DNA of 64,000 nt from Echinostoma caproni (Eukaryota > Platyhelminthes > Trematoda > Plagiorchiida > Echinostomatidae): positions 1 through 64,000 of the forward strand of contig UZAN01040513.1 in NCBI GenBank assembly GCA_900618425.1, read 5' to 3'. Position 1 is the stretch's first letter; each line of letters begins with the position of its first letter. Below, piece by piece: positions 1-12,242 of this stretch. The notes beneath the pieces were generated by a model. The model was not told the DNA's origin and ran no database searches. It was given only the letters and a program-made list of their open reading frames with translations. The position numbers and the translations under genes were made by a program.

Positions 1-104
1 ATCAGTCCATTTGACTTATTTTCTTTCAGCCAGCATCGGTCGCGTTTACTACATATCATTTGCCGTCATTCACGTCGGAATCCCATTGAATGAATTAAAG
101 AAGC

Positions 105-1120
105 TCATTCTGAGATGTATATTATATGTACAATTTTGTATAATGACCAGTTTTACAGCCAGCGATCAGGTTCCATGGGGTTTCACTAGGCCCCATATAA
201 GCCAATATTTTTCTAGCCAAACTGGAGAAAAGAAATCTGAAAAAGAAAATTCGACATTTTGACGTATATTGCAGATACTTCGATACTGTCATTGTTTGTG
301 ATCCCCACACCAGTCACACAGCATTTCGGTGAATTCAATAAGTCTCACCCGACTGTTAGTTTCACTAATAAGTTAGAGAAAATAGGACAACTACCCTTCT
401 TAGATGTGTTAGTAACAAAGCGAGACGATAGTACTATCCAACGAAGCGCTTTTCGGCAAAACAACGTGAATTTTACTGTATACGCATTTTTTAGCTTTGC
501 CCGTCTGAAGTACAAACGCAACCTGGTTAGATGTTTATCATACCAAGCGCTTGCGATTTGCAGTGTTGAAATATTTCAGTTTGAGATAAGTTTTATTCAT
601 GAAGTGTTTCGGTCAAATGATTACCCAAAAGCATTTATTGATAAGCACAGATTTTTGAAGACGAACACTAACAAAGGCCCGACCGTTTTTCGCAAGAACG
701 TTTTCTTCATCATTTAAGTTACGGGCTATGATACCCTGAAACTTCTCAAATGAAATTTGTCTAAAGTGATCTCTAGAACGTTCCCTGCAGCTTAAACGTA
801 TATCCTCACTATCACTTGGCATTTAATGTCCCAGCGAACCAAAGATAAGTGGTCTAATCAGTCCAAATCCGTCGTTTTATATCTATTCACGTGCACTTTT
901 AGTGTGCGGTTAGTTGAACGTACAACTAACCGATTATCAAAACGTATTACTGAGAACTGTTCTGCCGCCCCTTAAAAAGGAATGATTAGGTGCATTCTCA
1001 CGTCGGTTCTCCGTTTTCTCGTCAATAGCGGACATGTTGTGAACAAACTGGATGTATTCAAAAGTATTCACAGTATAACCCGGAGATATTCGAAGGAAAT
1101 AAGATGACATATTTCACCCA
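105..1120 (+). mobile_element. Decayed Penelope-like element: reverse transcriptase plus GIY-YIG endonuclease remnant
   Basis: The reverse-transcriptase palm is visible across frames. A frame reading RYFDTVIVCDPHT at about 273-310 corresponds to the catalytic strand, with the acidic residues degraded. It is followed by GQLPFLDVLV near 386, a diagnostic PLE stretch, and then by the SF-x-x-YK and NGYP-like downstream blocks up to 717. Further on, around 860-1100, another frame reads LFTCTFSVRLVERTTNRLSKRI, which matches the GIY-YIG endonuclease of PLEs (Cys-x-Cys, then the Arg-Thr-x-x-Arg-Leu helix). Frameshifts and stops make it non-functional. It lies downstream of the arrestin gene and is read in the opposite direction. 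The assignment rests on family motif order, not on a search. Confidence 0.7.
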
Positions 1121-2312
1121 TGGCCGAGGCGATTACAATTCGAAATTTCAATTCCAAATTATAGTCCAAACTCTGTTGTTACACCGGCCGGTGTTCTGAT
1201 GTTCCAATGGGATTATTCTGGAATTCTTTTGCCTCCAGATAACATCCGTTGCTATGAATGACATATAGTTTCTAGTGCATCTTACATGAATTTATTCCAC
1301 TCTCTCGTTTGAGCTCACAAAATTTATAGTAATAAGCCCATCTCCCTACCGGTTTCTATTTGACTTTTATCCTCATAGGAATGTTACTGGTTATTTCATA
1401 GGATGATTTGGTCATGTATAGAGCAAATTGAGCCTGAACTGAAAACCTAGGAAGCACCGTACAGCTGTTCTGGCCTAGTTGGGTTCAATCAGCAGTGCGA
1501 ACCAATTGACCCAGATGGGATCGAACCCGGAACCTCAGAGGCAGAACGTAAGCATGCTATCCACTTTCCCCTCGGACAACTGATCGGACCGTTTTTCATT
1601 TTCCATTTACACTACATAGTACAATCCATTTTGGCGATCTCATTGCGAGCATCGCGATTTGCTTATTTCAGCAGTCAGGTGGTGAAAGTTTCTCACCGAA
1701 TCACAACCCCGGAGGTTAGTGCTGAGATGAGCGAAGCGCGAGGCCCTCAAAAAGCTTGCAAAGATAGTTATACTATATCGTCTAAATCTAAAAAGAAAAA
1801 CGCTCTGGTCAGCTACCCGGTTGAAATATTTTGGACTTTCAGGTGAACCAAACATGAGATCAGCTTGTCATAAATAACGTAGGCTTTGAGAATAGCGAAA
1901 TGCATCACATTAATAACAGCTTGTTTTGTGCTGCGCACTGCATCCAGGGGATTGATCCGGAGCGGTTTTTAATTTTGAACTACTCCTTATTTTGGTAGTA
2001 GTCAGAAAGAACTCTACAAAATAACACGACGTCTTCACATTCATATATTCAGCTTGAGGTGGCAACATGAATAAGCAGAATGTTTTCAGAGGCCTGTTAT
2101 TACTTGTTTAGGGAACACAGAAATAAAATGAAAATTTCGAGGGTTTACTAACCATGGGCGGTACAAATAACCCGATTTTCAGTCCGGAAATTTATATTGT
2201 TCTGTGAATGTGTAGCAAAACAAAACAATAGTTGTGAACATTCAGCGATTTAACAAGTTAGTTCATCGTAGTCAAAATACTTATGCGACGTATCTTACGA
2301 GAGTACAGATTT
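1121..2312. other. Intergenic stretch with a tRNA-like repeat, otherwise unrecognised
   Basis: Apart from the tRNA-like segment near 1478-1582, I see no coding or repeat signature here. Short ORFs near 1630-1855 overlap on both strands and have no recognisable domain. Confidence 0.5.
1478..1582 (-). repeat. tRNA-like SINE head
   Basis: On the minus strand a B-box-like block (GGGTTCGATCCCA, near 1510-1525) sits downstream of a segment with a tRNA D-arm layout. This is the layout of a tRNA-derived SINE promoter. The element has no clear 3' body, so it is probably a truncated SINE and not a tRNA gene. Confidence 0.45.
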
Positions 2313-2861
2313 CTAACATTTAATGGTCCTTCGATTATTTTCATTTATAAATTCATGTTTCTGAAAGGTTAGTGTACCACAACTTGACAGACAGAATATA
2401 TAGATCATCGACCATATACTGCTGCCTCTACAGATTGTGAACTTGTTCACAATAGGTAAATCCTGAGGCACGAAGCCTGTAGTGACGAGTCTGTTGAGAA
2501 AATTCTCTAAAGCGAAATGCTGTGTATACTTTTGTATTATTCCATAAGTAATAAAATATGACCGACTAAGAAATATTGATCCATTTGCGCTGCCGGCGAA
2601 CAGGAGAACGTGTTTAGAATTATGGTTTTCATCCATCATGTTCACCGCTTTCGAATCGATTACCCTCTTTCGGTTACTTGCAGGTCTCAAAAGGTTTTCA
2701 GGAACAACGCGTGTTGAAGTCACCGTCTGTCTTAAATGATAAGAGTGAACAACACAATTATATACACATGTCAACGTTGGTTTGGGAACAGGACAACCAG
2801 TGTAATAGGGTAAATGAAAAACAAACTGAGATACACATAACATCAAGAGGGGAAGAACCAT
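2313..2861 (-). CDS. Unrecognised 182-codon open reading frame
   Basis: This minus-strand ORF starts with ATG and runs 182 codons. The first 17 residues are hydrophobic (MVLPLLMLCVSQFVFHL), so a signal or membrane segment is possible. The rest shows no domain I recognise. It is long for background in AT-rich DNA, and smaller ORFs overlap it on both strands. It lies 3' of the arrestin gene on the same strand. It could be a lone exon, a decayed mobile-element fragment, or chance. No function is assigned. Confidence 0.2.
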   Translation of the reverse strand: MVLPLLMLCVSQFVFHLPYYTGCPVPKPTLTCVYNCVVHSYHLRQTVTSTRVVPENLLRPASNRKRVIDSKAVNMMDENHNSKHVLLFAGSANGSIFLSRSYFITYGIIQKYTQHFALENFLNRLVTTGFVPQDLPIVNKFTICRGSSIWSMIYIFCLSSCGTLTFQKHEFINENNRRTIKC

Positions 2862-4199
2862 GCAAGAAATCGTAGTGCTCGAATCTATACATGAATAAAA
2901 AAAGTAACATTGTTCGCGTATTCATCAAACTTGGATGTTCTGAACCACTGCTGCTTAAAACTAGGCAGTGGAGGAGAATGCAAGTGGAGCACGTTACAGC
3001 TGTACCCAGATGTAAAGCAGAACTTGAACGAAGGAGATTAAAACAAGAATATGTTGTTAAACACAAAAGATTCTTCTTAGCAGTTTATCATACAGGATGT
3101 TTTAAATGTATGGATACATTTTCTATGGGATTGCGAATTGAGCCAACTGAATGGAATTACCGGAAACACGATTTCGTGTAATAAAAAAGAAGTAGTAAAC
3201 ATGTCTGCCCAATTGAAATCATAAGATTTGCAAATCTAGTAGTGAAACTGCACTGCAATAAAATCTGGTATTCAGAATGAGAAAGACAAGAGCAAACCTA
3301 GCGCGCACACACACACATACCAAAATCAGAATCAATGTAGTGTTGCCTTGTTCCTGAACGCTCCCACAGAGGGGAGATATGCACAATCAACACTCTCATT
3401 TGATTCAGTCACCTTCTTCACTGTCCCAAACTTGCTCTCTCTTTCTTTCTGTATCCCCAAATGTAAATGCATAGTTTTTCGCAGTCTTATGTGAGATGGA
3501 CGAAAGAAATAGAATCGGCTTGCCCCATTGTTTTGAAAAAAATTGCTGAATGAAGAGATTTGATTGAACAACTGAAAACCCATAGGGAAGGTGACAAGAT
3601 TCGAAAAAATTATTGACATACACAAAGTTATGTCTGTAGTCATGTAGACAATAAGCAACAATTTGCGATTCTACTGGATAGCATAAGACCGTGTACAATG
3701 TTCCAAATGAGTCATTCGATCAACATCGTGACAAGCACGTCAGAATAGAGATGAGTTGCAATCGAATGAAACACACCACGGGCTATTTAATGAAGTCCCT
3801 GACCAAGGGAGATTATTTTTCCAGCTGCTTTGTTCCACTAATAATCACGTGAAAAGCGTTAGCACGTTGATTTCTGAGATTACGGTTTCATTATCGTAGA
3901 AGAGAACAAGTATTTTTGAAGCAGTTTGAGAAAAATACACTACGCTTGTATGGCAGGTCGTAATAAAGTCAACCATTGAAACGATTGGAAGTGTTTACTT
4001 TACAAAATTCGCCATTGTCAGGTGTTATACAGACAACATTTCAAAAGATTAACGGAAACTATTCACATATAGACAAGGTCGAGGTAAAATTCCGCATGCA
4101 TTCCAATATGGACAATAAAAATAAAATTAACGAGTTTAGAAACCGAATACGTTTCAAAATCATTTTTAGTCATTTTCTTGTGTGTCATAAAGAAATTGA
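2862..4199. other. Region just 3' of the arrestin gene
   Basis: This stretch should contain the 3' UTR and polyadenylation site of the minus-strand arrestin gene. No canonical AATAAA was seen on the minus strand close to the stop. An ATTAAA variant occurs on the minus strand near 3786-3791, about 410 bases past the stop, and is only a weak candidate. The 96-codon plus-strand ORF at 2891-3181 has no recognisable domain. Confidence 0.4.
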
Positions 4200-5635
4200 T
4201 CATCCTAACAAAGTGCTTCTATGATTCTTGGAAACATAACCTGACCGGCTCTCTAGTGAATAGCCACTTGTATCACCAGTTAAATCGACCTCGGTGTTTA
4301 GAGATTTTCTTTTACTAAGCGAACTATGAAGTACATCTTTTACTGGTTGAGATTTTGGTGATTTTTGTATTGTTCGCAAGGAAAATTCAACCGGTTCACA
4401 ACAATGTTGCTCGGAATCCTTCAAGACAGTCCAATATTGACCTTGCTCAACTCGACGTCCGGGTACTGGAGCTACCTTAGGGTTATTCCAGTAGGCCTGA
4501 TACAGAATTCTACCTGCTGCTCGACGTGCGCCAGTCTTTTCACATATGGAGGTCTTGGATTCCGTGTGAACCATTTTATCAGTGCTCCTAATGATGGCAG
4601 TTGACTCAAATCTCTGTCGCTGTTCCACTTGAGGATGAAGTGGAGCACTGCCGGCAAATCTCTTTAATGTGGAAGGTCCGCTGTGTGTGGAATGTTGAGG
4701 AGAATAATAATCGTCAATGGCATGATTGGAAAATCGAGTTTCATCCAATTCCTCACACGAATCAAAGTTTGCAACCTCTTCCGGGTCAGATGTGGAGCTG
4801 CTATCTGAACCGCCACGTGTGTAGTTGAGGCATATAGGATCTTCATCCGACAGATATGCATCATCTTCCACTAGACCATTAGGACTGATTGATTCACCCT
4901 CGTCACCAGAAACTGTGTGATCCGAACAGAGATCAAATGAATACTGTTTCCTTGATGATTTGGAGTGCAACCATCGGTCCGAGCGCATAGCACTGCTCAT
5001 CAGATTTCCAGAAGAAATTCGACTTTCTACAATATTACCTCGATTGGGTGATCCACTGGGTCCGGGTGTTTCAGATGAAAATTCTGGTTCCAATCCTTGA
5101 TCTTCTTCGTCATTCACAGTGATGCGGTCTCCGTTGTCAAAATATTGTTGCCTAGACAAAATGGGAAAGGATGGTGAATCACTTGAACCTTCATCTTCTG
5201 CTGATCGTATTGCTGGTTCAATTGCAGACGATGAATAACCAGTTGTTAGGATGTCATCTGCGGTTGATGGTGTCAAAAATCGCGCTGATGATCTAGAAAC
5301 CATGGCAGCCGACAAAGCACCTGATCCCTGCAATTCGTGGGTACCCCTTCTTTCAATAAGTGCGGAGCCTGATAAATCTGATGTGTCGTGCATGACAATA
5401 GAAGATTTGCTCTCAGATGGAACCCGAGAGTCTGGTCGAATTAAACTGGATCGAGAAGACTCGATCTGAGGAGGAATGACACTGGGGTTAACCGTTGCTG
5501 CAGTCGCTCGAGGTTTAAAATATCGATAAACTGGCCTCAAATGTCGGGGAACTTGATTTGGCGGACCGTGGACCGTGGGATCATACTCAGTTACCTCTCC
5601 AGAAGCGTAATTAAAAGACGCATAGCAAGGCACGA
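4200..5635 (-). CDS. Alpha-arrestin gene, last exon: end of arrestin C fold and long Ser-rich tail
   Basis: The exon follows an acceptor (CCATCCTTCAG) and starts with two bases that complete the codon begun in the previous exon. It runs 477 codons to TGA at 4200-4202. The first residues (VVPCYASFNYASG) continue the end of the arrestin C fold. The remaining roughly 450 residues look disordered, with Ser, Asp and Glu clusters such as SDSSSTSDPEE and YLSDEDPICL, and many Ser/Thr sites. Alpha-arrestin tails usually carry PPxY motifs that recruit Nedd4-family ubiquitin ligases. I find no PPxY in this tail; the nearest sequence is PVYRY. The tail is much longer than in typical animal ARRDC proteins. 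The exon assignment is firm because phase and splice sites agree with the upstream exon. The function, as an adaptor in membrane-protein trafficking or ubiquitination, is inferred from the family. Confidence 0.85.
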
Positions 5636-8600
5636 CTGAAGGATGGGATTGGAAAAATAAATATGAGAATGCTTAATTATTTAGCATCCAATTACGAATG
5701 AAATTTGAAATAAAAAGCGGATGATTCAAGGTGTGTTTTCAGTAAAATGAAATTGGAATGTAAATCGATATGCGAATATCATCTAGTCAAAATCATAGCA
5801 AATTTCCATCCGATACTTCAATTAAATGTACTATCCAAGTAATAAATGCTATTTAACTTAAACAGAGCAAAGGAAAACTAAACTAAAAAACTAAAGCTCC
5901 CTCTAAGCTGTTTGAATTAAGTTGTTTAGCAGCGACAGTGCGAAGAGTTCCAGGATTGTAATGAGCACCAAAATCGGAGTATTATAGACAAAATACAAGC
6001 ATGCTATTCAGTTGACCTACGAGTTTGCTCCTTATATCAGTAAATTCATTATGTGAACAAACGTGACTCAGAAACGCTGAGTTTCTTAGTTTTCATCGTT
6101 GGGGTCTGATGAGAAAGACGTTGTATACCTTGTTATATTTTTTGTTATAATATGCGTGAATTGTTAGGTATTGTGCATTCTTTCTTTTTTGCTTTTCGGT
6201 GATAAACAACCGATATTAGAATTGGAAAGAAACAAAAAACTCACTTAGGCTTGAGAGCCGTTTTGTCCGGAGTCGAAGAACGACATAAACAAACTGTGCG
6301 TATCCTGAGGTATATACTTATCTCGCGAGCAAACAAACAAGATAAACTAAACACAACGGACAAAAACAAATTTTAGCGAACTGCAGAAGAGAAACGAGCA
6401 CCACAAACACGTATACAATGAGGCTAGTCTACGAACCTCTGTTCAGGTCAGTAGGAGTGAAACACTTTTGTGTGTCCGTACGTGTGTGGATATGTGTGCG
6501 TATCAGTGTGTGTACTTAGGCGGAGTTGATGAAAGAAGGAAAAATAGTCAAACAAAAACACAATAATCTTATCCGTATTGATTTTCACTCAATCGCTTAT
6601 TCGCTTTGCTGGTCCAGGCATATGATACTCAGGAATAGAGAATTCCCTTTCCCATCCCTGTCACATGGACCGATTCACACGGAGGAATCGCTGAAAAACA
6701 TTGAAGATGTTTTGCAAATAATCCTCATTCATCAGTTTGATATGACACTGGCTACACAAAAATAATTTAGTGAAAGTGTCTAAAAGCCGGAATCATTGAA
6801 CTGTCGTGAATCTACAAAATTATGGGATTTGTTAAAAAAAAGTGGAATGTACACAAATATATACGGTAAAACAAAGCGAAACATGAATTGTTCGGGAAGC
6901 TAAAAACAGGCAAACATCAGTTCTTACATGATACAATAAATAAACAATCGGATAATTGTGAGATACATGAAAGAGCAATAGGAATTTAAACAATTTTTTG
7001 ATGTTTGACGGAAATCATGAATAACTGATAAAAAGTTAAACGTTTTATTCCAACAGATGTGCATTTTACTCTTCGACACTCGTCTATTTTCCACAGTTTG
7101 ACTGCATTATACCAAAGCGCAGTGCTGAAAAGTCATGACAGAGATAACAAAGCAATATCGTATTCCTTGTGAAATAGTATAAACAAGCAATATAATATGA
7201 TGTGTAGAACGGTATTTTTCCAACATAAAAAGGAATGAGGGAAGTCCCTGAAATAATAAATAATATATATATATGGACGGCGAAATAGGTTGATGGATAG
7301 AGATACACCAACATATAAATATATGAACGTTGTTATCAGCCTTTAGTTTGGTTTTCAGTTTGCCTGCTGAAGCTGTTTGCGATGAATTTAATTTTTTATT
7401 TCGGGACATCTCTCGTTCCCTTCTATGTAGCAAAAATGCCGTTATTAACATCAAATTTTATTGTTTGTTTATGTTAAACAAAGGTCTTCATCAAATGAAT
7501 TATCCATAGTAATACTTGCGTTTTTTTTGATTGGATAGGTGATCAGTACAATACAAAATACCTGAAACATATCACAAGTTTCATTTATTTTTCTCGTGTT
7601 ATGGAAGGACTGCACAGCATTCAGTAAACCCTCGTGTGGATTTATCGCTTCGATATGATTTAGATAAAATTAAGTATATTTTTTAATATGAGTACAAATA
7701 TTTAGAATTTTGGAATGTATACCACTTAAATTGTGTGACAGTTACGTACCAACTTCAGCAGCATCTTAAATATCTTGCACATGATTTTCCCAAAATTTCA
7801 ATCATTCGCTGACAGAAATCTTTCGACCTACATTAATGATCTGTCTCAGCACTATGGAATGGGAAACTGACCTTGTGCAGAAGATAGTCACTCTTTGGTT
7901 TTGATAAGAACAACTGTTGCCCAGTTGTCAAATCGTCGTCTCACGTGCGGTTTCCCAAAGCGGGCAATGAATCGCCGCTGAAAACATATGTGTGTGTCGT
8001 GCATGCCTTGACATAAGTACGTCCGTAAATCCACACATTTGTGTCCAAACGCCAAGACAATTTCGTCCGAGCATCGCTTGGGCATTTTCAGGCAACGCCA
8101 CAAACTTTGAAGATGTACAACGCACCAAGGAAGCCAAGCTGTTATCGCAAGCCCAAAGAATGTACGCACCCCGTCAGACCGGGGATGAAATTTGGGTTGG
8201 TATAGAGATGGTGATTTGCTGCATGATCATCCTGGCTTCTGCAAAGCACGTACGTTGTGCACGCGTGTGTGTGTACAACTCTGGTTCGTTTTCATCACTA
8301 CAACTCGCCCCTTCGTGTCCCGTCTCCCCCTCCCCCTAAATCGAACCAATTCCATCCTGTCTTGTCCCGGTCCTCCACGCACCTTTTCGGCACCTCAATT
8401 TACGCCCGATACTCGTGACAAGGACTGTTTTTGTCTATGCGACCAGCAACATGATCAATATTCGACAAGATGGTCGTTAGGCTTGGGACAGAACATGAAT
8501 CCCAACCGCACAAAGAGAGTGGAACAAAAAGCTCTCGTGGAACAATTATATGGCAGGTCATTCGACGAGAAATGCATACTGACAGCATAACAAACACGAA

Positions 8601-9119
8601 GGTTGGGTACGTTTATCATAGAACCGTGAAATCAGCCCACCGTCGCACTGGTATGCGTGTGGTCAATTCTCCAATCGGTTTTGTCAAACAAGCAGTGTAC
8701 CCACTATCAGCAGTATGTTCTCCGTCAGCTTACCAGATACCCTATAAACTGAAGAGCAGATAGTCGGTTGGGGGATTTGAGGGGTTTGGTCGGATCATGC
8801 AGTGAACCGTAAACCAGATTTAACCTAATTCAATACTAGAATAAAACGTACCAAATAGGGTCGATGGAACGCACTAATCAGCAAATGCTGCAATAAAGCT
8901 AACTGGCAGACACAGACTAAACCAAACTTCATTGAACATTATTGCTGCACTAGCGTAATATATATCAGGTTGAAGGACGAACGCTGTACAGTCTCAGGTA
9001 AACGGTTTTGTAATAATCAGATAGGAAAATAGCCCATTCATTTTCTTGTTATATGATATTTTGAATCTGACATTTATTTATTACGATGGTGTGTAGCTAA
9101 GATCCCTATTTTAGTTTTT

Positions 9120-9305
9120 TTTTCACTTTTACGTCCTTTCATTGAATACATTATGATACAGTTCTTGGGAAGGGGGAAGCAGTCAATCAAAGGGCTGCCA
9201 TAAAACAAGTAATGGGGAAAGTCAGGCGGTGGTGGTGGGATTCGAGCACTTGTCCTTTATGTAATAAATGACTATGTTACCACCGGGTCACTGTGTGACA
9301 AGGTG
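9120..9305 (-). repeat. SINE-B copy (tRNA-derived)
   Basis: This copy shares with those at 18362, 34715, 42408 and 59637 the blocks CCTTTCATTGAATAC, a GGGGGAAGCAG run, CAATCAAAGGGCTGCC and GGTGGTGGGATTCGA. Read on the minus strand, the last block is the B box of a tRNA-like head, and the CATTGAATA block is the 3' tail. It lies in the arrestin intron in the same orientation as the gene. Confidence 0.75.
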
Positions 9306-9689
9306 CCGAAATATTTCAACCTAAAATGCCAATTAGCATTATCGGACAGAAGAATAAACAATGTTTCAATATGACAAACATACCTGGGTGAGAAAATCTA
9401 AACAAACTGAATTACTAGTCAGTTTCCGAATGTTCTCGCCTAAGTGGTAAACCCTGAGACCAGTGATTGATAACCTTAGAAGGGCTGCAAATATTGGTTG
9501 TACCATATCGTGAGTAGACAAAGTCAAACATTGTGATTAACTGAATGGGTTTGGTCAAGTATGTAGTATGCTTGCGTTCAACCTGTAGGGTCCTGCGTTA
9601 GATCCTCATTTGGGTTGATGAATATGTGTCACTGATGGGAATCCATCTGATCCAAACAGCCAATTGAACTTGACGAACCATCCGGAAAA

Positions 9690-9880
9690 CTTCTTCTTCA
9701 TGTGTTTAGTCAACCTTGCACTCAGGAGTCACCAAAACTCCAGCTTCGCTCAAGTAAACTCATCAGCAGTACTTATTCATCTTCCTAATCGGGACTTGAT
9801 ATTCGGACCCCATCCAACGGAAGGTATGTTCTAACACTGAACCAATTACCTTACACCCAGGATGACAAGAATTGCATCTA
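9690..9880 (-). repeat. SINE with hammerhead-like core
   Basis: On the minus strand a tRNA-like head (GGTTCAGTGTTAGA, then GGGGTCCGAATAT) is followed by CTGATGA, then GTTT-ACTT-GAGC as a possible stem II, then GAAG. A potential outer helix GTACT/AGTGC encloses this. The GAAG in place of GAAA and the irregular stem III suggest a decayed ribozyme. A related copy lies at 27300-27510. Confidence 0.4.
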
Positions 9881-11418
9881 TATATATATAAAGTCAAGGT
9901 CAAGTCAAGGAATCGCGTTATGCACCCCGAGGGGTGGACATTCAGCAGTTTGTTCATTTTGGTCCGACGGCAACGAAAGGAGACAGTTAACTATCTGTCA
10001 GCCACAGAGCTCATCATTATAGCTATAATTTGGTTTCTAAGGGCAAAGCTTACTGGCCGAACTGATGAGCTCAGTCACCCCCTCATGAGTAACTGTGAGC
10101 TCATGTTTTCTTTGAGCCTTATACGATGAAAGTCATTAATTAACTGAACTATCACTTAATTAAATATTCTTGTTCTAAACTACGATCGCGCTGAGAGTAT
10201 TTTATATTAACTTACAAATCAGAGTCTATTTTTAGTAAACTTGCTAAAGCAATAGCTGCAAAATACGTGGGATAAATGACAATGGTTGAGAACGATGCCA
10301 TAGTTTGATTCCTTCCATAAAAAATCGGTTTCAGTTTTCACAACCATTAACATTGCACTATTCTGAGAAGATTTTTGGTTGCTTTTGTTCGATCAATCAT
10401 TTGGTTGAATAATGGGGAACGAGTTAATGGAAGGTTAAAAATAGAAACTTACTATCATAATAATGATACAGAAAAAGCAATTAAACATCATCGCCCAGGA
10501 AAGAGAGTAGTTACACGATAATCCCTATTTACAGCACAACTATATCACTCACGCTCTCTAATCATTGATTAGGTTGGTAACAATACTCCTGAGGCCACTA
10601 ACATGATCAGGAGTCCTGACAAATGTCCGTAATGCGACCTCCAGGGTAGCCTCAGAATCCCAAATAGCAAAAATTATCTACTTTCTGCTTTGCTTCCCTG
10701 GTTAGGGAGTTTGTGAACCAGACCTGTCCAGGCCAGCGTTGAAAGTGAAAAACGCGTGTAAGCTAATGCTTAAATTGCAACTTGTAATTTATTTGAATTG
10801 TAACTTAGTAGTACAAATTTGTCTGCATCCTCGAGATTAGCTAACTTGCCACCACTATTCATACGTGAGGAAAAAATCACTTCCAAAACTTGGAAACTCC
10901 AAACATCTGTTTCCTTCGTGTTGAGCTTCCTCGCCAATGCATAAAAATAGAGCTTGTGGAGCCTTAAGTCCTGATTTGAACAACCGCGCTTCACGAGCTA
11001 CCAACAGGTAACTCCGTCTGGCTCCAGTGATTGGTGAATAAAGAATGTCAAAGTAATAAATATCCAGTTTTCTGTTTTTTATTCACAAATTGCCAAAACT
11101 AAACTAAAATCTACCTAAATCAAACTGCAAATTGCCGAAAACAAATTAGCCTTTGCTGAAGCCAATGTTGTTTGCCATTTATTAAGTTCCGTCAGACACG
11201 TTTTCTTGAGACAATACGCCCCTAAGGCAAATCGACGGTACACCGTAATTTGTCGCTGGTGCGTGATGACTCGGAAAGTTAGACCGAAATTACTGGTGGT
11301 AAAGTAGTTTTAATCTGAACAATCCGTAATTTGGTTTTGGCAATGTCATGTTTTACTTTGTCAATTTGTCGACCAAAACAGCAAGATCATTCAGTCTACT
11401 ACCACTCAATTCAACCAT

Positions 11419-11661
11419 TTATAAGTGATTGACCCAAGCGGTTGAACGGGGATTGAAGATCATTTTGATGTACTTTATCTGCTTATTACTTTCCTCACGG
11501 ACTACCTCACTGAAAAATGGAGCATTATCATAACTGATGGCTAGTTTGAGCGTTTTGAAAATTAGAAACTGGTAATGTTCGAGTGAGTTCTTACTTGTGC
11601 GGTGAATAATTGCCTTGTTCTTAATGTGACTTTTATACAGTTGATTCAGGTACCAGATCAT
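11419..11661 (-). pseudogene. Possible decayed integrase fragment
   Basis: The minus-strand ORF contains YDNAPFFSEVV, then IKYIKMIFNPRSTAWVNHL. The spacing of Asp-Asn-x-Pro-x-Phe and the Pro-Arg-Ser-Thr block resembles the DDE-integrase segment of Ty3/gypsy or BEL retrotransposons. The expected Asn-Gly, Gln-Phe and Glu-Arg residues are altered. No flanking protease, RT or LTR is recognisable, so chance similarity is possible. Confidence 0.2.
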
Positions 11662-12206
11662 GTACTGTCAGGTTATTCACCCAATACAACATCACATCCA
11701 AATGAAACCGCTATCATTTTTGTTGAATCCGTCACGTGTGCCCATTGAAAACCCCCAACAAGAGATTCATATGTGGGTTTAATGCGAAGGTAAATAAATT
11801 AGTATTGTAGATTGCTTTCGGGATGTGCAGCTGTTTATAAAAGTATACATTAACTTCAGGATGATTTTTCTTTTTCCGAGTAAACAAAGAAAACAAACAA
11901 GTTTTTGGAAAGCTTTGAATGATTGATCACGAATTTCATTTTTACTTTTGGATGAACACTCTTCTTGTTCCTCTGCATTCTCACTCTCACCAACTCTGTT
12001 CCCTCTGATTGTGCCCTTAGACGCCAAAATGTTTGTGAAAAGTGATATTTGTTTAGTATTGGGTACCTTACAGCTGATTGACCGCAAAATAAGTACATAA
12101 CTAGAAAAGCAAACTGTTTATATATTTTCGCCCAATAGAAGGGAAATTGCTACACAAAGCAAGGTAGTCTAATTGCAGTTTGACTATGAGATTGAATAAC
12201 ACCGCG

Positions 12207-12242
12207 GGGGGGGGGGGGGGGCTTGGCTTATTTTGGCTCAAG
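12207..12242. repeat. Poly-G run with an ambiguous base nearby
   Basis: There is an uninterrupted run of about 18 G, followed about 30 bases later by a single N. The length is probably unreliable because of homopolymer sequencing error. A similar G run with an N lies near 16241-16254. Confidence 0.7.

Noticed and set aside
3308..3320. Short AC run near 3.31 kb as a microsatellite
   Set aside because: Too short to be informative.
4365..5469. Plus-strand ORFs overlapping the last arrestin exon
   Set aside because: They are opposite-strand shadows of the 477-codon arrestin exon and have no domain signature.
6105..6130. CTGATGAGAAAGACG near 6.1 kb as a hammerhead core
   Set aside because: There is no room for stem II between the CTGATGA and GAAA blocks.
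10058..10090. CTGATGAGCTCAGTC near 10.06 kb
   Set aside because: No GAAA block or closing helix follows within a sensible distance.
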